Made by a program: the position numbers and the translations under genes. A DNA stretch of 64,000 bases, taken from assembly GCF_000218685.1 (NCBI RefSeq), contig NW_006763300.1, positions 184,565 to 248,564 of the forward strand, given 5' to 3'. The stretch is from Serpula lacrymans var. lacrymans S7.9 (Eukaryota > Basidiomycota > Agaricomycetes > Boletales > Serpulaceae). The notes below the pieces were generated by a model. That model was not told the origin of the DNA. It saw only the letters and a program-made list of their open reading frames with translations, and made no database searches. The stretch's first letter is position 1, and each line of letters starts with the position of its first letter. Of the stretch, positions 1-11,179 are shown in pieces.

Positions 1-1260
1 GAAGTCTACGGTATGGGTATGGGCGTCAGGAACGAACAACATCATTACAGAAATTTTATGCACCTTTGGTTGCCCCCCAGAGCGTGGGTATCGTAGGCTC
101 CCATTCTGGCATAGATATAGTGAAACCTATGATCACACGTCATCAGGTGTAACACTATATTATACGATGAAACTCACCATATAATTTATTGTTGTCCTGC
201 AAGAAAAGGAACGGATCGTATTCGAGGTCACAGAAATATCGAACATCAGGTCTAACTTGCAATTAGGACTCAAATTTGTTGAGAATGTCCGATATACTCA
301 CTCCACCCGCCAGTACCATTGGTATGGTTGCAGAAGTTCGTGATGATAGAAGAACTAACCAAAGTAAAATTAGCCTACAACCTGGTTATGTAGTAGAGAA
401 ACTTACACCGGAATTGAAACGACACATGTTACGGTACCTTCAAAGACGGTTAATATACAAGTTGAAGGGGCATAACAGGTCATGCTATACGCACGATACA
501 CTACCTAAATCACAGTGTCAGCACGTGGAACTTGGGTCCGAGAGCTCAAACGATCTTACCGCCATAAATAATCCCCTGCCTAACTAATTTATTACGACCC
601 TCAGTAGCTCTTTTCTCATCAATCCACTCAGGCTGGAACCAATGATCATGTGGAATAAGGCCAAAAGAAATGGGTGCATCGGTCAGCACGCTGACACGTC
701 TACACGTATCGATTTTGAGCCACTTATCACCCGTGAATCTGTCCGAAATACTCACCGTTTGAAATCGTTCGAAAAAGGCTCTTCGTTGAGAAGAACCCAG
801 GGGTACTTGAATTGTTTGTTGAACTTGGCTTCCATCTGTTCCATACTGCTGATAACCCCTGCCAGGTCGCTATTTCGAGCGAGGATAAGAAGAGTGGCGT
901 TCGCTCTGCGGTGCTCTGGTTTGTTCGAGGCCGTAGGATCCAGTTCAAGGTGACCAGAGTCTGATATAGGTGTAGACGAAGCGTTCTCCAAGCTCGACTC
1001 CAGTTCCAAGCTACTATCATGAGGTAGGTCAACCACCACCGTTGAATTTTGTGGCAGCTGCCATTTTGTTGTCAAGCGGCCGATAGATGACTGGCCATCC
1101 TCATCATGCGAGATACCTAATAGATAGTACAAGCATAACTGGGTATTATCGTGATCAACATCAACATATTTACAGGTGAGGGAGTGGTAGATACCAGTAT
1201 GGCCACGACCACGATGAGCGAACGTCTATGCGCTGCTGTCAATGGGATATTGTACTGCAT
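1..1260 (-). CDS. Golgi alpha-1,2-mannosyltransferase, GT15 (KRE2/MNT1) family, 3' end outside window
   Basis: Type II Golgi enzyme that transfers mannose from GDP-mannose to protein-linked glycans. Nine exons are visible: 1260-1195, 1138-756, 699-560, 504-495, 437-407, 354-302, 251-178, 126-64 and 5-1. They join in frame to 275 codons. The start gives a short basic tail (AHRR) and a signal anchor (SLIVVVAILLCLYYLLGI), followed by a Ser-rich stem. Family landmarks follow in order: LLILARNSDL, KYPWVLLNEEPF, FGLIPHDHWFQPEWIDE, GSVSYRNMCRFNSG, WYWRVEPDVRYFCDLEYD and LYGFTISMPEWEPTIPTLW. The C-terminal catalytic part lies beyond position 1. Exon 504-495 is a 10 nt micro-exon coding the GSVS turn; without it, reading stops early. 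Family assignment is firm; which KTR-type paralog it is cannot be told. Confidence 0.93.
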
Positions 1261-3064
1261 GGTACCCATAAGCAGGAAATGAGAAGACTTGTGTCCCTTT
1301 ACACGAAAAACCGATAAGAATTGAGGCGGGGAAAGGAACCGTCACAGTGGTGAGAGACGAATGTCTTATACACGCCGGCACCGAAACCTCGCGAAGAAGC
1401 GATGTGAGGGTGGACCCTTCTAAGCTTCGGTTTCAAGAAAAGCTTACACATAAGATATCACCCACATTTGTATATGGAGCTGCGCAGCATGCCGTTGGAG
1501 CGTGAACGACTATATCAGACTATAGCCTGTTCCCGCAATGGAGCGCGGTTACCTGGGGCAACCACCCATGGTTTACGAGGTATAAAGGCGTTTCAAATGT
1601 TCCGATCAACATCATTTCAAAACACGCCAATCCCGAATGCTCACCTCTCGCAATGTCTGTGCAGCGTCTGTGTTCGTAGTATCCTGCAATGTCGCCACAG
1701 TCGCCAAATATGTTTCATTCGATAGTCGCTTACGAACCTGAGCTAAAAATAACAAGTCTGATTGAATTTCGATCTACGAAAACGTCATATCAGCGATAAA
1801 TAAAAAGTAAAGATTGAGCGAATTTGGGGATGTACTGTTCTCTTCCTCACTCACGAGACAGGTCAACGAAGTTATCGATAACCACCTGACTTGCACTTGA
1901 CCTTGACCTCGATTCCTTTATTGCTCTCGACACAGCTATTCCGCGGAAAATAGTGGGGAACGGACGCCCAGGCAAAAAATGCTCCAATCATTGAAAGATT
2001 AAGATGGCCATATACAGGATCGTCGAGATTCATTCTATTAACTCTCACATGCAAATTTGGGACGTGGGATCTTCAGAGTGGGTATGAGACAGTCTTAATC
2101 TAGCCAGTCACCATATCTTCATCGAGTCCAGCTAATCCAAGTCCACTTACATCTCTGTGCAGCGACGAATGGTAAGACGACACGAAATGTACCTCCAATG
2201 TCAGTGCTGTCACGAATCGGTAGTCAGATGGGTATATGAATCATCACGACCGCATTAGACGAAAATGCTGCCTTGATCCTGGAAGCCGCAGTCCGCAGCA
2301 AAACATCAGTTTATCACGTCAGGGCGATAGACGGTCATAAACCAAATCAAAAAAAACACCGTACTTGAAGGGTAGTTATGCCCAAAGGATACTGGACTTT
2401 CGTTTTTCCTACCGGCCCGTTGTATGAGAGTTAGAGAGACGATCTTGACTATACGATTAATTATTCCTGGACCGCGAATAGCCTGGGTGCGATAGAGCGT
2501 TTATTGCTTGAGGTACAACTCGTAACTAAATGAAAAGAGACGGAACTGAAGTTGATAGGCTGTGATATACGATAACCTCATCGCGATTATCACCATGGGA
2601 AGGTACACTGACAGCTAGCAAGACGATGGACAGGTTTTGCAATTGAAGCCTAGGAAACTTGCCATTTAGATCGCCATCAAACTATCCAGCGTTGACAGGT
2701 ATGCAGCAATGCTGAGCCGGGCACAAAGCAGTTCATTACCACCCATACCTTCGTGGCCCTGCAGATTTTAACCATCACAGTCGCCTCGCGCCGTACTACG
2801 GATTACAGACCCCTCGTGTTCTGAGTAATCGTTCGATGGATACTAGGCCAAAAAGACAATGTGTACCACACAAGCTTGGATTTCCTATAGGATACTTGGA
2901 CGAGCGTGTCGAATTTCCAGCTGCCCTCCAAGTTGCAGCATAGAGCAAAGAGACGGAGTGGCTAGCTTCCGTATGTGCTGGTCTGAGTTTGGACATGTTT
3001 GTGCACCCAATTTTTTGAAACTCGTCACCGTGACCTTTGGCTGTTTGCGTTCTGTTATTTTGCC
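1261..3064. other. Gene-poor divergent intergenic region
   Basis: About 1.8 kb separates the mannosyltransferase start (minus) from the TOM40 start (plus). Open frames here are short (85 codons or fewer in the unshared part) and match no family I recognise. One minus frame (2054-1872) has a hydrophobic stretch but no partner exon. It should hold two promoters; a small or non-coding transcript cannot be excluded. Confidence 0.5.
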
Positions 3065-4346
3065 ATGGCCTCCTCTTCCTTGCCAGAAAAAGACAGCTTC
3101 GATGCTGCTCCCCTTTCTCCTCCTCAAGCCCTCCCTTCTTCCCCTTCGCCATTTCTCAATACCGTGTCCCCTTTAACAAGCGTTTACAACCGATTCTACG
3201 AATGGCGCAAGTCATTTGACTTCCCCAATCCTGGAACGGTCGAAAACCTTCAAAAAGAGGTAAAAGGTGTGCATTCAAGCACTATATTGACCTGTCATAG
3301 TATCTAATGCTTTTTCTGCAGCAACGCACTTGACGAATTTCATATTCGATGGCGCTAGGGCGGACCTCACGAAAAGTTTGTCAATGAACCCGGCTTTCCA
3401 AGTTACGCATGCATTCGCTCTTGGCTCTCAAACGAGTGCACCATCATACAACTTTGGTGCTGTTTTCGCTAACCAGAATGTATGTTTCTTTGTCCATCCC
3501 ACGTCCCTACCGTCGTCCCTAACGTTCGTTTCCTTATAGGTATTCCTGCAAGGAAGCATAGACCACGATGGCAATGTCAACGCGCGCATGAACCAGGGAT
3601 GGTCAGAAAGCAATGTTACGAAGGTCCAAGCTCAGGTATGTCATACCCTTTTTTTCTGTGTGGCATACGTGTTCATCTCGGTCTCTTAGCTGTCATCTCA
3701 ACCTGGACATAATATGGTTCAAATGGAGCACGACTACCAAGGCCTGGACTACACAATTAACGCAAAAGCTATCAACCCTTGGCCTACAGATCTTACCGGC
3801 ATGTTCATTGGCAACTATTTGCAATCTGTGACCAAGAATATCGCTGTTGGATTCGAGACCCTCTATCAACGGCCAACCCCGGAACTCGCAGAACTCACCA
3901 CATCGTATCTTGCGAAGTACACGAGCACGGAGAAAAACTGGATTGCCACTGCTCAAATCCAGCCCGCGGGTATCCTTCAGGCAACGTATTGGCAGAAACT
4001 GAGTGAAAAAGTGGAGGTCGCGGCTGACTTGCAGCTAATTGCGGCACCACAACGGAGAGATGCGATTACGACGCTCGGTGCCAAGTACGATCTTCGCATG
4101 TCAACATTTAGGGCGCAACTGGATTCGACGGGCAAGGTATCGGCGCTGCTCGAGCAGCGATTTGCACCAACTTTTGCGTTTTTGGTTTCTGGTGAAATTG
4201 ATCACTTTAAGGTATGGTATCAGAATAGTCTCCCTCGATCGTTTGACCTATTTTCTTCCCAGAACTCCGCCAAAGTCGGGCTTGGTGTAATGATTGAAAG
4301 CTCTAGTCTGACGCCGGAGGAGATGGGGATGCCTCCCCAACCATAG
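3065..4346 (+). CDS. TOM40: Mitochondrial import receptor subunit TOM40
   Basis: Beta-barrel pore of the TOM complex in the outer mitochondrial membrane, through which nuclear-encoded preproteins enter. Exons 3065-3266, 3322-3479, 3540-3635, 3690-4211 and 4263-4346 give 353 residues, a normal length. A Pro/Ser-rich N-terminus leads to the family block SFDFPNPGTVENLQKEVK, then THLTNFIFDGARADLTKSLS and FQVTHAFALGS. The C-terminus has LVSGEIDHFKNSAKVGLGVM, close to the family ending. The ATG at 3065 is chosen because it opens MASSSLPEKDSF and upstream codons look non-coding. The last intron (4212-4262) is 51 nt and has no in-frame stop, so retaining it would insert 17 residues before the last strand; family alignment says it is removed. 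The barrel is otherwise intact. Confidence 0.95.
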
Positions 4347-4571
4347 TTTTGCAAATATTATATAGATCTTAATTACCTGGACATTATTACAGGCGCACAC
4401 GCTACTCTCACCAATAAGCAACCACAGTCAAGTTAGAATTCGTCAAGGTTATTCGTGGAGTGTCTACTCTTTCCTATTCTTATATCGTGGCGTGGAAATG
4501 TGATCATGATGCTCGTTGACGTTCTTTACTTATGAGATGAGACTGTTGGCTGTACTCTGACCACTACTGCT

Positions 4572-5495
4572 ATGGGTGAAGCTTTATTGGACATCCGTGG
4601 TCTTTCTTGTTTGAGGGAGCAAGGTCACCCGTTGTTCTCCAAGCTAACCTTCCAAGTGAATGAAGGGGACATTATCGTAATACAGGGTAAAAGTGGTTCG
4701 GGGTGAGAGATGAATTTGATATTCACAAACATTGTGTGCTCTAACGTATGCTACAGTAAAACGACTATGCTTAAATGCATAGCCCATCTAAATCTTTACG
4801 AGGGTTCAATTTTCTACAGAGGACAGTAAGTAAATTGCATAGCAACTAGGGTCATTTAGAGCGATGTTAATCATCGTATTTGTTATTCAAGGACTCCCAA
4901 AGCTCTTGGCAAGCTGTGAAGTCATTTTCAAATATATGCCATACTGATGGCAACCACAGGAATTCCCAACTACCGTACCCGTATATTTTATGTCCCACAA
5001 AGACCGTCCCTGCTACCCGGCACTCCTCGCGATTTCCTAACTGAAATATCCTCCTTCAAGGCCCGTAAACCGAAGAGTCACGCAGCGTCCAGCGAGCGGA
5101 ACTACCCCATTGATGTTTCCAAGGCATGGGGCATAGATGAAGAGCTCTGGGACAGAAACTGGTCCAATCTGAGCGGAGGAGAATCGCAGAGAATAGCGTT
5201 GTCCATTGCCGTAGGCCTCAACACAGCCGAAGTGCTCTTACTAGACGGTGAATCCTCTTCGAAATACGATACTAAACATGATCTGAAACTTCGTCTAGAA
5301 CCAACCTCGGCGCTTGACCCCGACTCTTCCGCGCGGGTAGAACGCTTCATTGCTGACGAGTTGAGGTCGTCTGAAAGTCATCTCAAGGCAGTCTTATGGA
5401 TCACTCATTCTGAGGAACAGGGCAGGAGAGTTGGCACCAGGTTCCTTCGTATATCACTCAATGGTTGTGAGGAGGAAACACTTCCGGAACCCTAG
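4572..5495 (+). CDS. Solo ABC transporter ATP-binding protein (FetA/STAR1-like)
   Basis: A stand-alone nucleotide-binding domain of 233 residues with no membrane segment, which presumably pairs with a separate permease. Exons are 4572-4702, 4757-4825, 4892-4908, 4960-5247 and 5299-5495. Walker A is GKSGSGKTT (split by intron 1), the Q-loop region reads YVPQRPSLLPGTP, the signature is LSGGESQRIALS and Walker B/D-loop is VLLLDEPTSALDP. The switch His is in LWITHSEEQ. Exon 3 is 17 nt, and the intron after it starts with GC (4909-4910). The intron at 5248-5298 falls inside Walker B and is 51 nt with no stop, so its retention would split the catalytic Glu from Walker B. Similarity to bacterial FetA/YbbL and plant STAR1 is by memory; the substrate (iron or other) is not shown by the sequence. 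Confidence 0.85.
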
Positions 5496-5649
5496 AAATT
5501 TCATAGGATACAGCTTGGACGCCGCACTGTTATAACAGTATGCATAAAGTCTCGCTATTTTCCCATTATTATGTCTGTGTAGAAGTGAGCCTTGCGATGA
5601 GTGGAGTGTTAAGTTATAAATAAATAACTGAAAACAAAATATGCAAAAA

Positions 5650-5734
5650 TAGTCCCACCGAGGATTGAACTCGGGACCCTTGCATGGACTGTAACCTCAT
5701 AAGTACAACGCTCTGACCACTGAGCTATGGGACT
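5650..5734 (-). tRNA. tRNA with 12 nt intron, anticodon UAU (Ile) by position
   Basis: A full cloverleaf reads on the minus strand: acceptor AGTCCCA/TGGGACT (7 pairs), D stem GCTC/GAGC, anticodon stem TTGTA/TGCAA, T arm CCGAG-TTCAATC-CTCGG, discriminator A at 5650. A T5 run follows directly (5649-5645), a Pol III terminator. The anticodon loop is 12 nt too long; placing the intron after position 37 leaves CT-TAT-G, so anticodon UAU. Position 37 would then be G, unusual for an isoleucine tRNA, so the isotype is less sure than the tRNA call itself. Confidence 0.88.
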
Positions 5735-6004
5735 CTGAAATATTTTAGCTCAATGGTCTCTATCACATGTCGCACATGTTGCAGCCTTCCATTGCGATCG
5801 AATGGATTGTGTTTATCATACCTCTGTAACCCTGGCAGGAACAATAGTTATACATAAGCTACACCTGACTATAGTAATAAAAAAAGACAAGATCACAGAG
5901 ATAATTAATTATCCTGGTATGGACAGGAGCCAAAGGGAACATCGCGCATACGAGAATGACAATGGAAAGCTTCACAAACAATAACCATCAACCGTCGAAT
6001 TAAA

Positions 6005-8227
6005 TCATTCCGTACTCGCTGCTGCGTTCGGCGGGGCTTCTGCACTTCCTAAATTGATACGAGCTTGGATTGTATCAATCATACGCAACGTAAGGCCAAG
6101 CTTGGGCCATAGCGCGTTATATATATCTGCGTTCCGAGTGCGCAACATCTCGGCGAGCTCTATGCGAAGTTGAGAAAAGAGCGGTTGTATATGTGAGCGG
6201 ACTGAGGCGAGTATGGGTTCTTCTACGGTTTGCAAAAGATATTCAGGTGGAAGTAAAGCAGATGGAGGTGGAGAACGAGGGCGTGACACGAAGGCTTGCA
6301 AGGCTGCGTTAAGAACCTCTTGATCCTTCTTGTTCTTCTCTAACATGTCCATACATTGCTGAAGAGATGCGCCCATCTATAGGATTTCTATTTAGTGATA
6401 GATAACGTAAGACTATAAAATACGATGTATACCTGAACAATTTCTGCTTCCATCTCACTGCTCTTCGCTCTCAATTCAGCGTTTTCAGCCTGCAATCGAT
6501 CATTCTGTAGCACAGTATCGTTTGATCGAAACATTAAGTTTCCGATCTCCACAGCCAATTCCCCTACTTGTTCCCCAGTTGCGTTGATGTCTTCTTCTAT
6601 GCTCTTAATAATAGACGAATGTTGAGCAGCGATGGCAGCTTCAAGTTCAGCTTTTGATGACTTTTCCTCCTCTGGTGACAGCACAGCTCCTAATTCCTGC
6701 ACCTTCGATTCTATTCGTAAATCCATCTCATCGTATATGTCATTGTCTCGTTGGTTGATGTCGTTCTCCACATCACTCAATCGACTCTTCACTTTCAGCA
6801 ACTCTTCACGTATCTCTTCAAGATCCTTCAGTGTAGCATCTCCCTCACCAGTTTCGACCTTATCTTCGGGTAAGGCGTCCTCGCCTTCAACCCGACGCCG
6901 TTTAACTGCTCGGTTGGAACTTTCATCCATACTACTGGCAATATCGTTTGAACCTCCCGGAGTCTTCTCTCTCTTTCCATAATGTTTTTCAATGAGGACC
7001 ATCATGCCAGCATACATTTCATTGACAGAGGCCTTCAAAGTTTCTAAATGCTGGCACATATCGCTGTGCTTGGACTCCAGATCCTTGATTTCAGGTTGTT
7101 TGAGCGCTGGCCAGAAGTCGCTTGCAATGAGTCGATCTACAGCTTCGTTCATTTCTTTTTTTTTTGCATCGCACTTTAGCTCGAGTTGGGTGATGCACAA
7201 CGAGCCCAACGACAGGCGTTCATCGACTTTGCCAGGAAAGTCTGCATATTTTACTTGGCTTGAACGACGCATAGTCTGTAGATCTTTTTCGGTTTTGAAG
7301 TATTCCGCTCGAGCTTTTACAGATGCAAGCATAATACTAGCAAAAATATAAATATTAGAAAAAAACTGGGACGAAGAGGTATAAACCTACTCGATACGAC
7401 TTGACCATAATGCCCGCTTCTCGTCGGATGACAACTCTTTTTTTTCTGCGGCGTTGGACTTGATAGTCGATCCTGATGATAGGTTAGGTGGTGCAGGAGG
7501 TCGTCTAGGATCAGGTGGGGGAAGAGGAGGAGGCTGCATGGATGGAATTGGCGGCGGGTCCATATTCGACTGGCTCGGCCGCCTTGTAGGGCGTATTTCT
7601 TTGGGAGCATCAGGCTTACGAGAACTGCTCGTGGCAGCTAGTGGTGTTAAAGGAGGTTCGTCTTTGTGTATGCGCCGCGACGTGTGCTCATCTCTGTGAT
7701 GGGATTTCCTTTCATAATAATCTGATGTAGTCGAGCCAGCGGGAGAACGTGAACGTCTACTACTGTGCCTCATCGAAGGCATGTCGTCTGGCCGCCGTGA
7801 ACGGTGAGAGTCAACGCTTTCGCGCCTAGCGGGACGGGGGTCGACTGAGCTATGGATGTGTTGTCGGTCGCGTTTAGGTTGGAGAGAATAGTAGAAGTCA
7901 GAATCGTTGTCTTCTACGAGTTCTGGTGATGGAGGGAATGAGGATTGGGCGGTTCTCCACTCGGGATCGGTGGGATGAGCAAAAAAGCAACTTTTGTCAG
8001 ACCGAGCACAGCCGCGCTTTCCACTTACGAGGCGTCGAGGGCGTCCTTCGTCGTCGAAGAACTGGAGTTACAGTGCAAGGATAATTCAGTAAAACAGTAA
8101 TACTTTGTGAGAGAAAAAGCATGCAGTCCACCAAGGACAACCCTAGGCCTTGAAAGAACGTTTGTAGTATCAAAGAACGCACGTTACAGCGCCAATCTTT
8201 CCGGGTTTTGGAACCGCTTCCAACCAT
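6005..8227 (-). CDS. CCCH-like zinc finger / coiled-coil protein A (tandem paralog)
   Basis: Protein of 663 residues from exons 8227-8183, 8061-7391, 7336-6433 and 6376-6005. The N-terminus carries one unusual CCCH-like finger: Cys in DWRCN, then GCARSDKSCFFAHPTDPEW, giving C-X18-C-X6-C-X3-H. A Ser/Arg- and Pro-rich linker follows (residues about 70-240, with PPPIPSMQPPPLPPPDP). Then come about 300 residues of predicted coiled coil with basic nuclear-type patches (VKRRRVEG), and a C-terminal helical block (EPILASVRSHIQPLFSQLR). The neighbour at 8527-11179 has the same order, the same intron after the first Cys and a matching C-terminus, so the two arose by tandem duplication. The finger type suggests RNA binding in the nucleus; that is inference. 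No named family recognised. Confidence 0.85.
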
Positions 8228-8526
8228 TATTCACGAAATAGGAGGATTGGTGAAACAATTATATGGGTGACGGGGTTTGCAACTCAAGGTGAAATTCCTT
8301 ACAAGTCGACCGCGCCGCCGACTGGGAATTATACAACATTAGGCAGTGATTACTATCAATGTGGCTGAGAGTCTCTGTCGTTCATACAGTACAAGACTTC
8401 CTGGTAATTAAGGGAAGTTCTGGGATCAACAGGAAACTGTGATAGCTATGCAAGACAAAGATATAAACTGGATAGATCATTACAGAAATTTACCGTGTCA
8501 ACAGATCATGTTCGGGATATCCTTAT

Positions 8527-11179
8527 TCAAGGGGCTTGATGATTCTCTAAACGTGTACATATAGCCTCAGCGAGCTTCAAGGCCGGTTGCAACCTGTCGA
8601 ACATCGCCGTGAACACTTCCCCAGAGTTGTTACTGATTTGCACTGAAAGAACGTCCTTGACTTGGGCCAAGGTCGGCTCGATGTCACGAGTCACGACATC
8701 CAAGACTTTGGCTTCGACCAGAGCAGACAGGCATTCCATGTCAGGGTGCGGCGGGATTTCGTCAGTATGACGAGGTTCAGCGAGGTAGGCTTGAACCAAG
8801 GCTTGTAATCTTTGGTTCTCCTGGTTAGATTGTTCGACCTCGCGTTGAACATCCGTAAGTCGTTGCCGAATATGTGCTAGCTGACCTGCATTCTGAGAAA
8901 GATGAGCAAATACTTAGGAATGAAGTTGATGAGATATAAACTACCTGTGTGGTCAGCTGCTTGAGCGCAGCATTCTCCTGCTCGAAGTTGATACCTTGTT
9001 CTTTGAGGTTATGTTGTGTGGTGATCAGGGCAGCTACATAAGAGATGGGACTCTCTATCGACTTGCCGACTTCCGCAGCTTTCTGTTGAAGTTGATCTAT
9101 TTGAGTCTGCAGCGCAGACACTGGTTGCTTATCATCCTGAGCATCTCGGTCTGTGTCTATTGTCTGTAAAGCCTTCGCCTCGAGCACTGCAGCTTCAAAT
9201 TTCGCCTGCACCTTTTCATCAATGCCATCCAGAACTTTTTGAGATGAAGGCAACGATATCTCGGTCTCCATCTCATCAATGCGATTCTCAAGTTCGGAAA
9301 ATTGACGCCGAATGCTTGATATAGCGTCTTCCTCGAGAGGAGGATGCTGTTTCTTCGGTGAAAGAGGGTCATTCATGATTTGCCCTTCTTCGAGTGAGCT
9401 CGCTTGGGAAAGAGCGATAGAGTCTCGTGGAAGAGGTTTTGGGCTGATTAAATCAGTCAACAACGGACGCATATCTTGAATCCAGACGATGGCTTCGTCC
9501 ACGTAGGGCTTGACCTTCGCTCCTACATCGTACTTTTCATAAAATTCCAATGGAGTATTTGATATATCGGCGTTCTCAGTAAGTGATGTCAATGCCGCTG
9601 AAAGGCTCTCGCCATTGTGACGAATTTTGGCTTCTAACGCACTGCGATACCCATCAAGCTTTGTTTTCCCAAGCTGACCGACACGAACAAAACTAGCAGA
9701 GGACTGCGCGCGTCTCCAGTCATCACGTTCAGTTTCTGCTTTGTCGAGAGCTTCCCTAGCCCTGACTGCTCTAGCAAATTGCCTGAATATTGCGTTAACT
9801 ATTAATCCTTCGTATAGATATGTAAGGTGAAAGGATACATACTTGATAGTCTCTTTCCATGCTTCACGGCGCGCTTGCATCTCAACTGATCGTTTTCGTT
9901 TCCTCGACGTAGTATGGACAGGAGTAACGATAGATCCGCCTGGAGAAAGCGTCCGGGGCTTTTCCGTCTGCCAATCGTCAACGCTATCCTGAAACTGGGT
10001 TTCGGCGCTTCGTGATTCAGCGTTATCTCTTCGAGATGCGCTTGTGTCGATGGAGGTCACGCGTGGTCGAGAACTACGAGGCTGAGGAGCTGCAACAACA
10101 GTAGACGTGCTGTCTCTGCGGCCCCATTCTGCCTTTGACGACTCTGCTGGATTGGCGCCGTGCGAGCCCCACCCGGAGTCTACTGGCCCTTCTGCTTCAC
10201 CAACAGGCCAGTTCTCGTCGGCATCTTTATATGAGCCCCTGCGATCACCTTTACGAGGAAAGCGAGGAGGTTCAGGAAGGGGCGCACGCGGCCTAGCCCA
10301 GCTGTTACTTGTTCCTTTCTCTGCATTCGCATTGGATGTGCTATTATCGCCATACACATCGCGTGGTTTCTTCGCACTGTCATTTGACACACCCCATCCA
10401 ACATTTGACCTATCGCCGTGTGTACCGGAAGGTTTCTTCGAACTATCGTTTGTTGTGCCACCAACGTCTGGCCATCCGCCTCCTCCTCCCGTGCTTCCCC
10501 AACCTCCACCCGTAGTAGCACCAGAATCTCCCCATCCACCTCCTAAATTACCCCAGCCCGAGTCTTTTTCTTTGTTGGTAGAAGCCCCTGTATCAGCGTT
10601 GTCCCATGTCCAACCACTCCCTGAGTCGTTCTTGTTACCCGCGTCCTGGTTTCCGCTGGGAGCACCTCCACCAGTATCCCAACCCGATCCACCTGTATCC
10701 CAACCTCCACCGCCTCCATTGTCCCAACTTGTGGCGGGCGCGGCGGGAGCACTATCTCCCCATGCAGCAGGGGTAGCTGGACTGAAGCTCCCGCCTCCGC
10801 CTCCACCAAAACCTCCGCCTGGAGCCCCACCGCGGCCTCTACGCGGGCCAGAAGGAGGGGCACCTCGACCTCCACCTCGTGTACCAGCCTGATATGGTTT
10901 TGGTGGTGCTGCACTGGGCCACTCTGGATCACTTGGGTGAGCAAAATAGCAACCACCACTTGCTATTCGACGGCAACCACCATTTTGTGGCGAACCGTCG
11001 TCGTCGTAAAACTACAAAGATAAAAACGTTAACCTTTCCCGTCCAGCTTCCAGGAATGAGTAAATCTGAAGTTAAACGGTGAAGCACTGAGGTAGAAGAG
11101 TGCACGACTTTCCCCGGGTAGAACATCAAAGATCAGAGGTGGACATCAAACTCACTTTACACCTGTACCTTCGAGACAT
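8527..11179 (-). CDS. CCCH-like zinc finger / coiled-coil protein B (tandem paralog)
   Basis: Protein of 798 residues from exons 11179-11156, 11011-9843, 9782-8945 and 8892-8527. The first coding exon is only 24 nt (MSRRYRCK). The finger is RC-K-FYDDDG followed by GCRRIASGGCYFAHPSDPEW, spaced C-X13-C-X7-C-X3-H. Next is a Gly/Trp/Asp-rich low-complexity stretch of about 150 residues with many GGW and GWD units, resembling the GW/WG segments that bind Argonaute proteins; that likeness is inference. A long coiled coil follows and a C-terminal block (KVLDVVTRDIEPTLAQVKDV) aligns with paralog A. The intron after the first Cys is 144 nt, longer than most here. The antisense strand has a 261-codon Pro-rich open frame that is only a shadow of the GGW stretch. 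Confidence 0.85.

Noticed and set aside
1872..2054. 60-codon minus-strand frame with a hydrophobic stretch
   Set aside because: Too short, no family match and no neighbouring exon that I could join.
10107..10892. 261-codon Pro-rich open frame on the plus strand
   Set aside because: It is the antisense shadow of the GGW-rich coding stretch of zinc finger gene B, whose frame, introns and paralogy are clear.
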